Positions 1 to 9,454 of a DNA stretch of 64,000 bases are shown here, piece after piece (the stretch's first letter is position 1; every line of letters begins with the position of its first letter). Source of the DNA: an uncultured Bacilli bacterium (GTDB lineage: Bacteria; Bacillota_I; Bacilli_A; RFN20; CAG-826); contig CALVSB010000005.1 in NCBI GenBank assembly GCA_944358895.1, positions 16,969-80,968 on the forward strand, in the 5' to 3' direction. A model generated the notes under the pieces. That model searched no databases and had not been told where the DNA came from. It saw nothing but the letters and a program-made list of their open reading frames with translations. The position numbers were made by a program, and so were the translations under genes.

Positions 1-45
1 ATCTGCTCCTACGCGAAAAGCTATCTCGAAAAGAATCCGATGTAA
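1..45 (+). CDS. 3' end of a truncated gene
   Basis: An open frame enters the window at its first base and reads 14 codons (ending AKSYLEKNPM) to a TAA stop at 43-45. It is followed directly by a terminator-like hairpin, which supports it being the true end of a gene. Too little is present to name a product. Confidence 0.5.
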   Translation: MCSYAKSYLEKNPM

Positions 46-47
46 GA

Positions 48-77
48 AGAGCTGGCCCCCAAAAGGAGGCCTCTTTT
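48..77 (+). terminator. Rho-independent terminator after the truncated gene
   Basis: A GGCCCCC arm, an AAAA loop and a GGAGGCC arm (one mismatch) are followed by a run of six T. The outer AGAG/TCT bases extend the stem. It ends the leftmost gene and lies against the stop codon of the convergent ATPase gene. Confidence 0.7.
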
Positions 78-1355
78 TTACTTTTGGCCAAGGAGGAAAT
101 CGAGGACGTTGATGACGAGATATCCCTTTTCGGTATGGTACGGCGCGACGTTGTCTTGGGTCGCGATGACCTTGGGGAAAGAGTCGGGGACGCTATTCAA
201 AGAAGACGTTTCCTGATTCATTTTCTCAACGGTCGGGATCGAATAGGCCGATTGGACGTAGAAGCGTTCGTTTCCTTTGTTGCAGACAAAATCGATCTCG
301 AGGTTCTTGAGTTCTCTTTTGCCCTCGTTGTCTTTGCTTTCCTTCCGGACGATTCCGACATCGACTTCGTAGCCGCGGGCAACGAGTTCGTTGTAGATAA
401 TGTTCTCCATGATGTGGGTCGGCTCTTGCTGACGGAAGCGGAGGCGGCTGTTCCTAAGTCCGATATCGGCGAAGTAGTACTTGAAGGGCGAGTCGATGTA
501 TTTCTTTCCTTTGACGTCGTAGCGGGCGGCTTTTTGAATAAGGAAAGAATCGATTAGTCTTTCGATATCGAGGGAAATGGTCACGTCGCTGGCCTTGATG
601 CCTTTGCTTTCGAAGGTCTTGGCCAGCCTTGTCGGGTTGGTGAGCGACCCGACATTGGAAGCCAAAATGTCGGTCAGGGTGCTTAAGATTTCGTCGCCTT
701 GGAGGGAAAAACGTTCGACGATGTCTTTGAAATAGATGTTGGAGAAGAGATTGGATAAATAATTTCTCTTATCTTCTTCATTGTCGACGAAGGCTAGATA
801 AGGAAGACCGCCGTAAGTCGAGTAGTCACGCCAGGCTTGGAGTTTGTCCTGGTGGCGGCAGGAAGAGAAATACTCGGCAAAGGTCAGGGGATAGACTCTT
901 ATTTCGTCGCTCCGACCGCGGAACTCGGTCCGGATGTCGCTCGAAAGGAACTTCGAGTTTGAGCCGGTGACATAGACATCCGCGTTCCTCCGCTTGATGA
1001 GGTCGGTCAAGATGCCATAGAGACGAATGGGCTCATCGCTTTTCAACTCACTTTTCTGGATGGCCATTTGGGCCTCATCGATAAGGACGTAACACCTTCC
1101 CTGTCCTTCGTGGATGTGTGTTTTGAAATAGGCACTTAGTTCATCGGGATTCCGGAGAGCCCGGTTGTCGTCCGATTCGAGATCGATGGCCAAAATATTT
1201 TCAGACTTTACTCCGGTTTCCAGAAGCCAGTTCTTGAAGAGGGTCATGAGAAGGAAGCTCTTGCCTGAGCGCCTTAAACCTGTGACGACTTTGACAAGTC
1301 CGTTGTTTGCCTTCCGCTTTAGCCGGTCCAGATACAGGTCTCTTGTGATGATCAT
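78..1355 (-). CDS. AAA_14/DUF4143 family ATP-binding protein
   Basis: This 425-residue protein has the layout of AAA_14-DUF4143 ATPases. It shows a Walker A loop at residues 26-33 (GLRRSGKS), a Walker B with YVLIDEAQ near 90-97, and a DUF4143 C-terminal part (YGGLPYLAF, then LEIDFVC near 355) that in this family resembles a nuclease-like fold. Such proteins are very common in gut anaerobes, often in many copies; their role is not settled and links to regulation or mobile elements are only proposed. It stands alone, convergent with the gene at the window edge. No clear Shine-Dalgarno precedes the ATG. A cluster of TTGGAAA repeats lies just upstream and may be its operator. The family call is firm; function is unknown. 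Confidence 0.85.
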   Translation of the reverse strand: MIITRDLYLDRLKRKANNGLVKVVTGLRRSGKSFLLMTLFKNWLLETGVKSENILAIDLESDDNRALRNPDELSAYFKTHIHEGQGRCYVLIDEAQMAIQKSELKSDEPIRLYGILTDLIKRRNADVYVTGSNSKFLSSDIRTEFRGRSDEIRVYPLTFAEYFSSCRHQDKLQAWRDYSTYGGLPYLAFVDNEEDKRNYLSNLFSNIYFKDIVERFSLQGDEILSTLTDILASNVGSLTNPTRLAKTFESKGIKASDVTISLDIERLIDSFLIQKAARYDVKGKKYIDSPFKYYFADIGLRNSRLRFRQQEPTHIMENIIYNELVARGYEVDVGIVRKESKDNEGKRELKNLEIDFVCNKGNERFYVQSAYSIPTVEKMNQETSSLNSVPDSFPKVIATQDNVAPYHTEKGYLVINVLDFLLGQK

Positions 1356-1388
1356 AAGAATATTTGCTTTGAAGTTTTATGTACTTCC

Positions 1389-1477
1389 ATATTTTTCCAA
1401 AGTCATTTTATCCAATTCGCAAGCAACAGGCAAACAATTGACTTGGAAAACATTGGAAATACATATTTTTCCAAAGT
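1389..1477 (-). promoter_or_regulatory. TTGGAAA repeat cluster upstream of the DUF4143 ATPase
   Basis: The 15-base word ATATTTTTCCAAAGT occurs at 1389-1403 and again at 1463-1477. Between them are ACTTGGAAAA (1441-1450, the inverse orientation) and a palindrome TTGGAAA (1453-1459), 8-nt spacer, TTTCCAA (1468-1474). The repeats occupy the upstream region of the ATPase gene and fit a binding site for a dimeric repressor or for the gene product itself. That role is inferred. Confidence 0.5.
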
Positions 1478-1505
1478 GAAACATTTTGTTTACCCTTCGA
1501 GGCAG

Positions 1506-1535
1506 CAAAAAAGCGGCCCGTTTTCGGGAGCCGCT
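1506..1535 (-). terminator. Rho-independent terminator of the DUF6088 gene
   Basis: Arms AGCGGC (1512-1517) and GCCGCT (1530-1535), with an inner CCG/CGG pairing around TTTT, are followed on the minus strand by six T. It lies 14 bases beyond the stop codon of the DUF6088 gene. Confidence 0.85.
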
Positions 1536-1549
1536 AAAGTGATTGAGAA

Positions 1550-2161
1550 TCAAAGGGCGAGGCCTTTTTCGAGGATGAGACGGATTTCCTCGTAAATCCA
1601 GGCGTAGGTCTTTTCCGTTTCGTCGAGGATCTTTTCCCCCTTGGCTTTCCTTTCGATCAGGGTCTTGCGGATGGCTTCGCGGTCCTCGTCGGTCATCTGG
1701 TCTTTGCCTTTGGCATCGATGGCTTGGACAAGAAGGCCGCTTGTTTCGCTAAGTCCGTCCATCAAGCGGTTGGAACGGTGGTGGAAGGCAATCTTCACGC
1801 CGGCATAGTCGTATTCGCGGTTCGGCCCCGAGGAAGCGAACTTGATGTCGGTTGTGTCAGAGGTTTGAAGGCCCATGGCCCGAAGTGCCATCTCCTCGGC
1901 CGGGAAGATGGTCCAGGAATTCTTCTTGGCGATTTTCTTGGCGAGATCGAGGGGGTTCGCTTGGGCGCTCGAACCGTCTTCGCCTTTCCGGGGCTTCAGG
2001 TAAATGCCACAGATGACCGGGACGATCTTTTCTTTTTTGGCAAGGCGGGAGAGGGCTTGCCGGACAGCTTCGTAGGAAGCGGCCTTCTTAAAATCAGAGG
2101 CCATGATCAAGCTCCCGGCCGGCACCGAGAGGATTTTTTGATTGAGCGATAGGTTTTCCAT
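1550..2161 (-). CDS. DUF6088 / AbiEi-like transcriptional regulator
   Basis: Starting at the ATG at 2161 gives 203 residues. The N-terminal part (KILSVPAGSLIMASDF, then ASYEAVRQALSRLAKK) is the winged-helix pattern of DUF6088 and AbiEi-type antitoxin proteins. The rest (IFPAEEMALRAMGLQT, then GVKIAFHHRSNRL) matches the conserved body of that family. AbiEi-type proteins act as DNA-binding autoregulators and antitoxins to AbiEii nucleotidyltransferase toxins. No AbiEii gene is adjacent, so a toxin-antitoxin role is not supported here. The frame stays open 25 codons further upstream, but a good promoter lies inside that stretch, which favours the downstream ATG and a leaderless transcript. Confidence 0.75.
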   Translation of the reverse strand: MENLSLNQKILSVPAGSLIMASDFKKAASYEAVRQALSRLAKKEKIVPVICGIYLKPRKGEDGSSAQANPLDLAKKIAKKNSWTIFPAEEMALRAMGLQTSDTTDIKFASSGPNREYDYAGVKIAFHHRSNRLMDGLSETSGLLVQAIDAKGKDQMTDEDREAIRKTLIERKAKGEKILDETEKTYAWIYEEIRLILEKGLAL

Positions 2162-2170
2162 GTCACACTG

Positions 2171-2200
2171 ATTATATTTATCATTCATCGACGAGGGCAA
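2171..2200 (-). promoter_or_regulatory. Promoter of the DUF6088 gene, leaderless geometry
   Basis: On the minus strand a TTGCCC box (2200-2195), an 18-bp spacer and a perfect TATAAT (2176-2171) precede the ATG by 9 nt. No Shine-Dalgarno sequence is present. Transcription would start within about three bases of the start codon. Confidence 0.7.
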
Positions 2201-2220
2201 TAGTCTAATTTGCGTTAAAA

Positions 2221-2250
2221 AAAGGCCGCGGTTCAATCCGCGGCCCCTTT
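2221..2250 (-). terminator. Rho-independent terminator of eno
   Basis: Perfect 8-bp stem GGCCGCGG (2224-2231) / CCGCGGCC (2238-2245) with loop TTCAAT. On the minus strand it is followed by TTTTTTT, directly after the enolase stop codon. T/A runs on both sides could make it bidirectional. Confidence 0.9.
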
Positions 2251-2260
2251 TTGGACGGTT

Positions 2261-3577
<1,317 letters not shown>

Positions 3578-3584
3578 TTACCAT

Positions 3585-3612
3585 TGCTTGCAAAGCAAGC
3601 ATAAAGAATTAT
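3585..3612 (-). promoter_or_regulatory. eno promoter with inverted repeat at the transcription start
   Basis: On the minus strand a perfect TATAAT (3612-3607) lies about 50 nt before the eno ATG. Immediately downstream, covering the expected start of the transcript, is a perfect inverted repeat TGCTTGC-TTT-GCAAGCA (3585-3601). It could be an operator or a 5' stabilising stem of the mRNA. Only the -10 is convincing; the -35 is weak. Confidence 0.6.
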
Positions 3613-3745
3613 AGACAAGGCCCCATTTGGTTGAAAGAGCCGATAATTGATTACCGGTTAGAAGGATAGGGGCTGACTTGGGCGATTGTCCGAGGGCGGC
3701 TCGCTCTTCTCTAATAAGGAAGCCGGGTGCTAACATTCCATCGAA

Positions 3746-5179
3746 ATGAAAATAACGTCATTGTTAAAGAAGGAGAACGCGCTCTCGCTTGCGGGATGCG
3801 CTCTTTCGCTTCTTCTGGCTTTTTCCTTTGGGGAAAAGCTTCTCGTGAGCGTCGTCGGGATGATTCTCTTGGCCTTATCGATCCTGATGCTCCTTTTGAC
3901 TAATCGAAAGAAAACGAAAACGGAGAAAAAGGCTCTTTATCTCTATGCGGGACCGCTTCTGCTCTTCTTTGCCGTCATTTCGCTGGGTGTCTTCTCGCTC
4001 AATAGCTACGCCGACGCTTTCTCCGGCATCGTCTCCGGGCTCCTCTCCCTCATGGGGCTGGCCGGGTCTTTCCTTTTCGGGCTCGCGGCCCGGGAAGACG
4101 GGAAGCTCAATCCTTGGTTCTTCGTCTATTCGCTTCTAGGAGGCTTGGCCCTCCTCGTTTTGGCGAGCTGGCTCTCCACGATGATCCTTTATGGTCCGTG
4201 GCACACGCTCATCTATAGCGGGAAGCAGTACTACATCAATGGCGTCGCCTATCCGATCGACGAAGAGGTCGTCTTCCTCCTCGGAACGAAGATGACCCGG
4301 GTATCCCTTATGTACGCGGGCGGTTTCAGCACGGTCCTGGCTGCCTCCGGGGCCGGGCTCATGTTCGTCGATTTCCGCGAGGAGAAGGAAAAAGGAATCT
4401 TCCTATCCGTCGTGGCCGCGATCGGTCTTCTCTTCATCGTGACCGTTCCTCTCATCGAGGCTCTCATCGTTACGGTTCTTGTCTATCTCGTTGCCCTCGG
4501 CCTCCGCTTTGCCTGTTTCAAAGAGGAAGCCCCAAAGTGGCTGATCATTGTTTCGGCGGCCGTGGTGGGATTGATCGTCTCGGTGCTGGCCGTTTACTTC
4601 GCAATCATCCTTTCCAATCAAACTTCCCTATTTTCGACGGGACTTTTGCGGAAGATTTTCAACAACGGGCGGTGGACGAAGCCGATCAATGACATCATCT
4701 CGGCCACCTTCTACCACGACGGCATTCCGAGTTTCTTGTCCCTCCTCTTCGGCATGAATCCTTATTACCAAAGCGGTTCGTCGTTCTTCTACAATTCGTC
4801 CCTTTGGTCGAGCGCGGCTTGGATCAATACCGATCTAAAGACCTTCGAAATCGTTTCCTTCATGGAAGGCGGGCTCGTGGGCTTGTTGTCCTTCCTTATC
4901 GTTCTCTTCTCGACCGTCGTCCTTCTTTACCGCCTCGCCCACGACGAGAAACGGAGCCCCTTCGCGATGAGCGTCGCGATGATTCTCTTCTCCTACTTCG
5001 TTTACATGACCTTCTTCATGGACATGACGCCATATATCACAAAAGGCGAAAGCCAGACCTACGTCTCGCCTTTCGGGGGCAATGCCCTCTTTGCCGTGAT
5101 CCTCGTCCTGATGGGACTTAGCTATCGCCCCATCTATTTCCGTAAGGCCATCGAGGCCGAAGGAGGGGAAAATGACTAA
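3746..5179 (+). CDS. Polytopic membrane protein, possibly O-antigen polymerase/ligase-like
   Basis: A 477-residue protein with about ten to twelve hydrophobic segments. A short outward loop (YSGKQYYINGVAYPIDEE, about 156-173) follows the fifth helix and a longer polar loop (GRWTKPINDIIS, then GMNPYYQSGSSFFYNSS, about 310-360) precedes the last helices. Long loops late in the protein are typical of Wzy polymerases and O-antigen ligases, but no signature residue could be confirmed. A TGCTAACAT box ends 9 nt before the ATG and there is no Shine-Dalgarno. The lipoprotein gene that follows overlaps it by 8 bases, so the two are probably co-expressed. The neighbouring glycosyltransferases support a role in surface glycan assembly. 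Confidence 0.5.
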   Translation: MKITSLLKKENALSLAGCALSLLLAFSFGEKLLVSVVGMILLALSILMLLLTNRKKTKTEKKALYLYAGPLLLFFAVISLGVFSLNSYADAFSGIVSGLLSLMGLAGSFLFGLAAREDGKLNPWFFVYSLLGGLALLVLASWLSTMILYGPWHTLIYSGKQYYINGVAYPIDEEVVFLLGTKMTRVSLMYAGGFSTVLAASGAGLMFVDFREEKEKGIFLSVVAAIGLLFIVTVPLIEALIVTVLVYLVALGLRFACFKEEAPKWLIIVSAAVVGLIVSVLAVYFAIILSNQTSLFSTGLLRKIFNNGRWTKPINDIISATFYHDGIPSFLSLLFGMNPYYQSGSSFFYNSSLWSSAAWINTDLKTFEIVSFMEGGLVGLLSFLIVLFSTVVLLYRLAHDEKRSPFAMSVAMILFSYFVYMTFFMDMTPYITKGESQTYVSPFGGNALFAVILVLMGLSYRPIYFRKAIEAEGGEND

Positions 5180-6164
5180 GAAGAAACTCTGGCTCGTCCC
5201 CTTGATGGGACTGGCTCTTGGCGGCTGCACCTATGTTCAAGGCCTGATGGATCCTTCCATCAACGTGAATGCTGATTTCACGGCCTATTACTATCTCGGC
5301 CATCACGACTTTGATGAGCGGCCGACGGCTGAAAAAGAATTCCTGCCCCTTACCTCCGACAACACCGTCGAGGGTTTCTTCAACGGAGGCGGCACTTCGC
5401 TACAGGGAGACGGCGCCCTTTCCTTCGACCCGTCCCAGCCGACCCGCGGCAATCCCGGGGGCGTCCATGCCCTTTCGGAGGACAAATCGCTGCCAATTCA
5501 CCTGGGCCTCAAAGACACTGGCTATGATGACATGCTCGCCTACGGCGAAACGACTCTCAGCACGACCTTGGCCGGCAGTTGGATCCTCACGGCTGAAGGG
5601 CAGGATCTTAGCCCTTACATCGGCCACGATTTTGGGAAGACCAAGTGTCTCTCGACGGTCGACGAAGCTTTCTCTTTGGGATATCTCTCGAAACTCTACA
5701 ACGGGCAGATGTATTGCTACGGAACCCATTCGCTTGCCTTCGTCTCGATTGACGAGGACGGCTTTTCGACGAAGCTGCCCAAGACCTTGGTCGAGAGCGA
5801 TTATTTCCTCGTCTCTTTCCGAGGGGGAAGCAACGACGATTCCAATGGCGGGGATACGACTCCCCGGCTCGTCCAGCTCGATCTCCTGGTCGATTTCTAC
5901 TATGAAGACGGAACCTCGGCTTCCTTCCGCCTGAAAGACACCTACGTGAACACCGACAACGGCGGCGAGGCCGTTTCCTTTACCGGCTTCAAGTTGGACG
6001 GCATCAGGCAAAAAGGCCTGATTGGCTATGGCCTTTCCTTCGAGAACTACCGCGACCCGCTTAGCGAAAAAGAAAGCATTTCCGCTCGTGCGAGCGACGA
6101 TAGCGACTACCACTTTGGGCTTCTTCTCTACGAGGTGATGTTCGTCGACTCTACTTGGCGTTAG
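5172..6164 (+). CDS. Putative surface lipoprotein of unknown function
   Basis: A 330-residue protein with a basic N-terminus, a hydrophobic core and a lipobox LGGC with the lipidated cysteine at residue 19. It should be cleaved by signal peptidase II and anchored on the outer face of the membrane. The mature part is rich in Asp, Gly and aromatic residues with blocks such as FRLKDTYVNTDNGG, suggesting a beta-rich domain, but I do not recognise a family. Its ATG overlaps the end of the preceding membrane protein gene, so the two may work together. Its 3' end overlaps the convergent ATP-grasp gene by 14 bases. Confidence 0.65.
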   Translation: MTKKKLWLVPLMGLALGGCTYVQGLMDPSINVNADFTAYYYLGHHDFDERPTAEKEFLPLTSDNTVEGFFNGGGTSLQGDGALSFDPSQPTRGNPGGVHALSEDKSLPIHLGLKDTGYDDMLAYGETTLSTTLAGSWILTAEGQDLSPYIGHDFGKTKCLSTVDEAFSLGYLSKLYNGQMYCYGTHSLAFVSIDEDGFSTKLPKTLVESDYFLVSFRGGSNDDSNGGDTTPRLVQLDLLVDFYYEDGTSASFRLKDTYVNTDNGGEAVSFTGFKLDGIRQKGLIGYGLSFENYRDPLSEKESISARASDDSDYHFGLLLYEVMFVDSTWR

Positions 6165-7056
6165 GAAGATTAAGCCACCGGCCTTGGATGAAGTCGGCCT
6201 CGTCGTCGTCGAAGACGAGGGTTCCTTTGGCCGGGGTGAAAGTCATCTCGGAGAAATAGATGTGCCCGTCGATTGAATAAAGATCGACCCGAACAAAGGG
6301 GAAGGGGGCAGCGAGTTTTTCGGCTATCGCGACCATCTCCTCGAAGTTGGCCGGTTTCTCGGGCGGGACCTTTCCTTTGGTCCATCCGTTGAACTGGGAG
6401 GCATCGAAGGGCGTCCAGTCGATATAGAGCTGGTCGTAATGGATGTCCTGGCCCCGCCCCCTAACGACATAAAGGTTCCGGGCCTTGCCGTTGAAGACGT
6501 GGATCTTGTATTCGGTTGGCAGGTGGCCGTCTTCCTTTAAAAGAGGCTCGGCGACGATTTTCCTAGGAATCGGGGAGTAGTGCGGTTCGATGGTCATTTT
6601 GCCATAGTCAGTTTGAAGCCATTTGGTGAATTTTGCCCGCAAAAGGGGAATATTCATCGCGGATTTGTCTTCAATGATGGCATTGAAACCCGAGGCGTGA
6701 TTGCATTTTAGAACGAAAGAAGTCGGCAGTTTCTCGAAATCGATCTCGTCGAACGAAGAGTAGGAACCAAGAAGGGGAACGAGAATGTTCTCGTAGCCTT
6801 GCTCTTTTACGTAGTCGCGGGCTCCGAGGCGGGAAGCGAGGCGGCTCACTTCGGGATTGTTCGGGTATTCGTAAAGACGAAGATGCTGGAGTTTCTCGGT
6901 GTAGCGGACCGGGTTCTTCAAGTTGAGTTTTCGGTGGGTCAGATAGCGGTATTGGAGCTTGACGTAAAGGACGGGTGAGAGCCGCTTTATGATTCCCCGG
7001 AAGGGTGTCACGAGGGCGCGCTTGAGATGGTTTTCGTGAAGAGCCGGCTTGAGCAT
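6151..7056 (-). CDS. TupA-like ATP-grasp protein (glycan modification)
   Basis: About 301 residues from the ATG at 7056. The pattern of the TupA-like ATP-grasp family is clear: KLNLKNPVRYTEKLQHLRLY, then SFVLKCNHASGFN, EYKIHVFNGKARNL and VRVDLYSIDGHIYFSEMTFTPA near the end. TupA was first described in teichuronopeptide synthesis in Bacillus, and family members sit in polysaccharide loci where they probably ligate amino-acid-like groups to sugars. The reading frame is open 20 codons further upstream, but a TATAAT lies inside that stretch and ends 7 nt before the chosen ATG. It is divergent from a glycosyltransferase gene. Confidence 0.8.
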   Translation of the reverse strand: MLKPALHENHLKRALVTPFRGIIKRLSPVLYVKLQYRYLTHRKLNLKNPVRYTEKLQHLRLYEYPNNPEVSRLASRLGARDYVKEQGYENILVPLLGSYSSFDEIDFEKLPTSFVLKCNHASGFNAIIEDKSAMNIPLLRAKFTKWLQTDYGKMTIEPHYSPIPRKIVAEPLLKEDGHLPTEYKIHVFNGKARNLYVVRGRGQDIHYDQLYIDWTPFDASQFNGWTKGKVPPEKPANFEEMVAIAEKLAAPFPFVRVDLYSIDGHIYFSEMTFTPAKGTLVFDDDEADFIQGRWLNLPNAK

Positions 7057-7063
7057 CGAGGGA

Positions 7064-7205
7064 ATTATAGCCACTGGGAAGCTCCCTGCGTGATAGCGAG
7101 GATTCCCAAGAAACAAGGCGACTTTGGGAAAGGTTTCCTAAGGGCTTATTTCTTCACGTTTCTTTTCGCCTTTTGGCGGTTTAGGGGCCGCGGTTGTGAG
7201 ATAAT
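7064..7205. promoter_or_regulatory. Divergent promoters between the ATP-grasp and GT4 genes
   Basis: On the minus strand a TATAAT (7069-7064) sits 7 nt before the ATP-grasp ATG at 7056. On the plus strand an extended -10, TGAGATAAT, ends at 7205, 9 nt before the GT4 ATG at 7215. Neither start codon has a Shine-Dalgarno. The -35 boxes are poor, so these calls rest on the -10 elements. Confidence 0.5.
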
Positions 7206-7214
7206 CCCTCCTAG

Positions 7215-8420
7215 ATGCGAATCCTCATCGTCTGCCAGTACTACTACCCGGAAAAGGTAACGATTACGCCGATTGCCGAAGACCTCGTGAAAAGGGGTCA
7301 CGACGTGACGGTCGTGACCGGGCGGCCCAACTATGGGCTCAATGGCATCCCAAAGGCTTACCGCCACCTTTCCTACGAAGAAAGGAACGGAGTCAAAATC
7401 CACCGCGTTTGGCTCTATCCCCGGAAGAAGGGGAAGGTTTCGCTCATTCTCAATTACCTGAGCTTCAATTTCTCTTCCCGGCGGTTCCTTTCCGGTTTGA
7501 AGGAGCAATACGACGTCGTCTATTCGATGTCGATGTCGCCCGTTATGTCCGTGCAGGGAGCAGGGTGCTTTGCCAAGAAGCACCATATTCCCCACGTGCT
7601 TCATTGCCTCGACCTTTGGCCGGAGTCGGCCGTCGTGGCGGGAAACGTCAATCCCGAGCATCTTCTTTACCGGATCCTCTATCGCTGGTCGCGGAAAATC
7701 TATCTTGGGGCCGATGAGATCCTCATTTCGTCGCCCTCGTTCAAGGACTATTTTGTCTCGACGCTTCGGATGCCAGCTTCCAATATTTCCTATCTCCCCC
7801 AGCCTCCGTTAATCGAGGCTGATGACGGGCCAAGGGAGGCGAAGGCGGTTGAACTGCCTGCCGGCTTCAACCTCGTCTATGCCGGCAATGTTGGAAAGTT
7901 GCAGCTCATCGAAGAGATGATCGAGGCCATCAAGAAACTGCCGAAGGATTCCGCCTTCCATTTTCATGTCATCGGCACGGGAGCTAGTCTCGAAGCCGCG
8001 GAAAAGAAAGCCAAGGAACTTGGCATCCAGGACAAAGTTGTTTTCCACGGCTCGAAAAGCGTGGCCGAAGTGGCTTCCTACTATGAGAAGGCCGACATGA
8101 TCCTGGTCTCCCTCCGAAGCGGCGCCTCACCCGTTTACAAGACCATTCCCAACAAACTCATTACTTCCCTAGCCTATGGAAAACCGATTTTCGGGCTGAT
8201 TGCCGGCGACGGAAGGGAACTCCTCGAGCAGATTGGCGGCAGCCTCATCGTCGACGAGATCCGCGACCGGATCGTCATCGGGCTTCAAAAGGCCATGACG
8301 CTGACCAAAGAGCAAAAAGAGGCCATGGGAAAAGCCAACCGCGAAGCTTTCATAGATCGTTTCTCGTTTGAAAAAGTAATGGATCAGTTGGAGGCAGCCA
8401 TTGTCTCTTCCAAGAAGTGA
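7215..8420 (+). CDS. GT4-family glycosyltransferase, WbuB-like
   Basis: A 401-residue protein with the two-Rossmann-domain architecture of GT4 retaining glycosyltransferases. The N-terminus MRILIVCQYYYPEKVT with DLVKRGHDVTVVTGRPNY is typical of WbuB/WcaI-like enzymes. The donor-binding C-terminal half has LVYAGNVGKLQ (about 216-226), VIGTGASLEAAEK and the acidic stretch near IPNKLITSLAYGKPI (about 314-328). It would transfer a nucleotide-activated sugar on the cytoplasmic face during glycan assembly. Donor and acceptor cannot be read from sequence. The 3' end overlaps the convergent glycosyltransferase gene by 37 bases. Confidence 0.85.
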   Translation: MRILIVCQYYYPEKVTITPIAEDLVKRGHDVTVVTGRPNYGLNGIPKAYRHLSYEERNGVKIHRVWLYPRKKGKVSLILNYLSFNFSSRRFLSGLKEQYDVVYSMSMSPVMSVQGAGCFAKKHHIPHVLHCLDLWPESAVVAGNVNPEHLLYRILYRWSRKIYLGADEILISSPSFKDYFVSTLRMPASNISYLPQPPLIEADDGPREAKAVELPAGFNLVYAGNVGKLQLIEEMIEAIKKLPKDSAFHFHVIGTGASLEAAEKKAKELGIQDKVVFHGSKSVAEVASYYEKADMILVSLRSGASPVYKTIPNKLITSLAYGKPIFGLIAGDGRELLEQIGGSLIVDEIRDRIVIGLQKAMTLTKEQKEAMGKANREAFIDRFSFEKVMDQLEAAIVSSKK

Positions 8421-9454
8421 AGAAGCGGTTTCGACCAGTGGGAAACACCATATTCATTGACGACCATCTTTCCGGAAGTATTCGGCTTCAAACCCTTGAG
8501 GCCGCCTTTTTCGTCTTTATGGGCAAGGAAGTACTTTTCAAAAACTGATTCGTCGATGAAGTCGATGCTGTCTTTGTAGCGCGGATAGAAGTAGGGATGG
8601 CGGGTCGAAACGATCGGCCGTCCCGAGGCCAGGTACTCGAACATCTTGGAAGGAATTGATTCCTGGTCGAGTTCGGGATCGAGGGGCCGGGGATTAAGAA
8701 GGAGGGCAGCCCCTGCCTCATAGGAAGCGTTCTCTTTTTCCGTCAGCTGTCCAAGGAAGACAACCCGGCTGTCGTTGATTTGTAGATCGGAAGCGTGGCC
8801 GGCGACTAATAGGGGCCAGCGGAGGTCGGCCTTGAGATAGGCTTCAACGAGCGAAGGGCCGCCGAAACGACTGGACAGAGCCCCAGCAAAATAAAGATAG
8901 GGAGATTCTTCCTTATGGGGCACGGCCGCTTCTTCCCGGACGATACCCGGAAGGAGGAAGGACGGTTTATTGGGGAGAACGAGCGCCGGGCAAATGGCAA
9001 TCGAAGCCGAAGCGCTTTTCCAAAGTTCGTTCACGGCAATTCGAAAATAAAAAGGGGCTTTTGCGATGTTTTTTGGATGGTCAGTGATGATTCCGACGGC
9101 TTTTACGGCTCTTTCCTTGGCTTTGGCGATGGCTACTTGCCCGAGCTTAACAGCCAGGGTGTCAAAGAGGACGATATCAAAATCGTTAATGCCGAGATCG
9201 TTGAACTGATTGGCCAGGGGAAGGAGGATTCCGCGGGGGACAAGATAGTGCCAGCCCGGGCAACGGACGATGTCTTTGCTAGCGATGTTCGAGGGGAGGA
9301 GGGTTACGCACTCGACTTCGGCTCCTAAACGGAGGGAAGCGATGAGACGCGAGTGGAAATTCTGGTTGGAGGGGTTATTGAGAGCGTATCCCTCGTTGAG
9401 CAGCCGCTCGTAGAAGGGGTCGGGAAGAGCCCTCGTGAAGTAGAGGATTTTCAT
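8384..9454 (-). CDS. Glycosyltransferase (GT4-like)
   Basis: About 356 residues from the ATG at 9454 (MKILYFTRALPDPFY). The C-terminal donor domain shows YLYFAGALSSRFGG, then QLTEKENASYEAGAALLLNPR and SIPSKMFEYLASGRPIV, the usual GT4/GT1-type donor-site pattern with the E-x7-E-like region. The chosen start forms an ATGA overlap with the stop of the upstream glycosyltransferase gene, which argues for translational coupling and against a start six codons earlier. It forms a two-gene unit with that gene. Confidence 0.8.
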   Translation of the reverse strand: MKILYFTRALPDPFYERLLNEGYALNNPSNQNFHSRLIASLRLGAEVECVTLLPSNIASKDIVRCPGWHYLVPRGILLPLANQFNDLGINDFDIVLFDTLAVKLGQVAIAKAKERAVKAVGIITDHPKNIAKAPFYFRIAVNELWKSASASIAICPALVLPNKPSFLLPGIVREEAAVPHKEESPYLYFAGALSSRFGGPSLVEAYLKADLRWPLLVAGHASDLQINDSRVVFLGQLTEKENASYEAGAALLLNPRPLDPELDQESIPSKMFEYLASGRPIVSTRHPYFYPRYKDSIDFIDESVFEKYFLAHKDEKGGLKGLKPNTSGKMVVNEYGVSHWSKPLLHFLEETMAASN

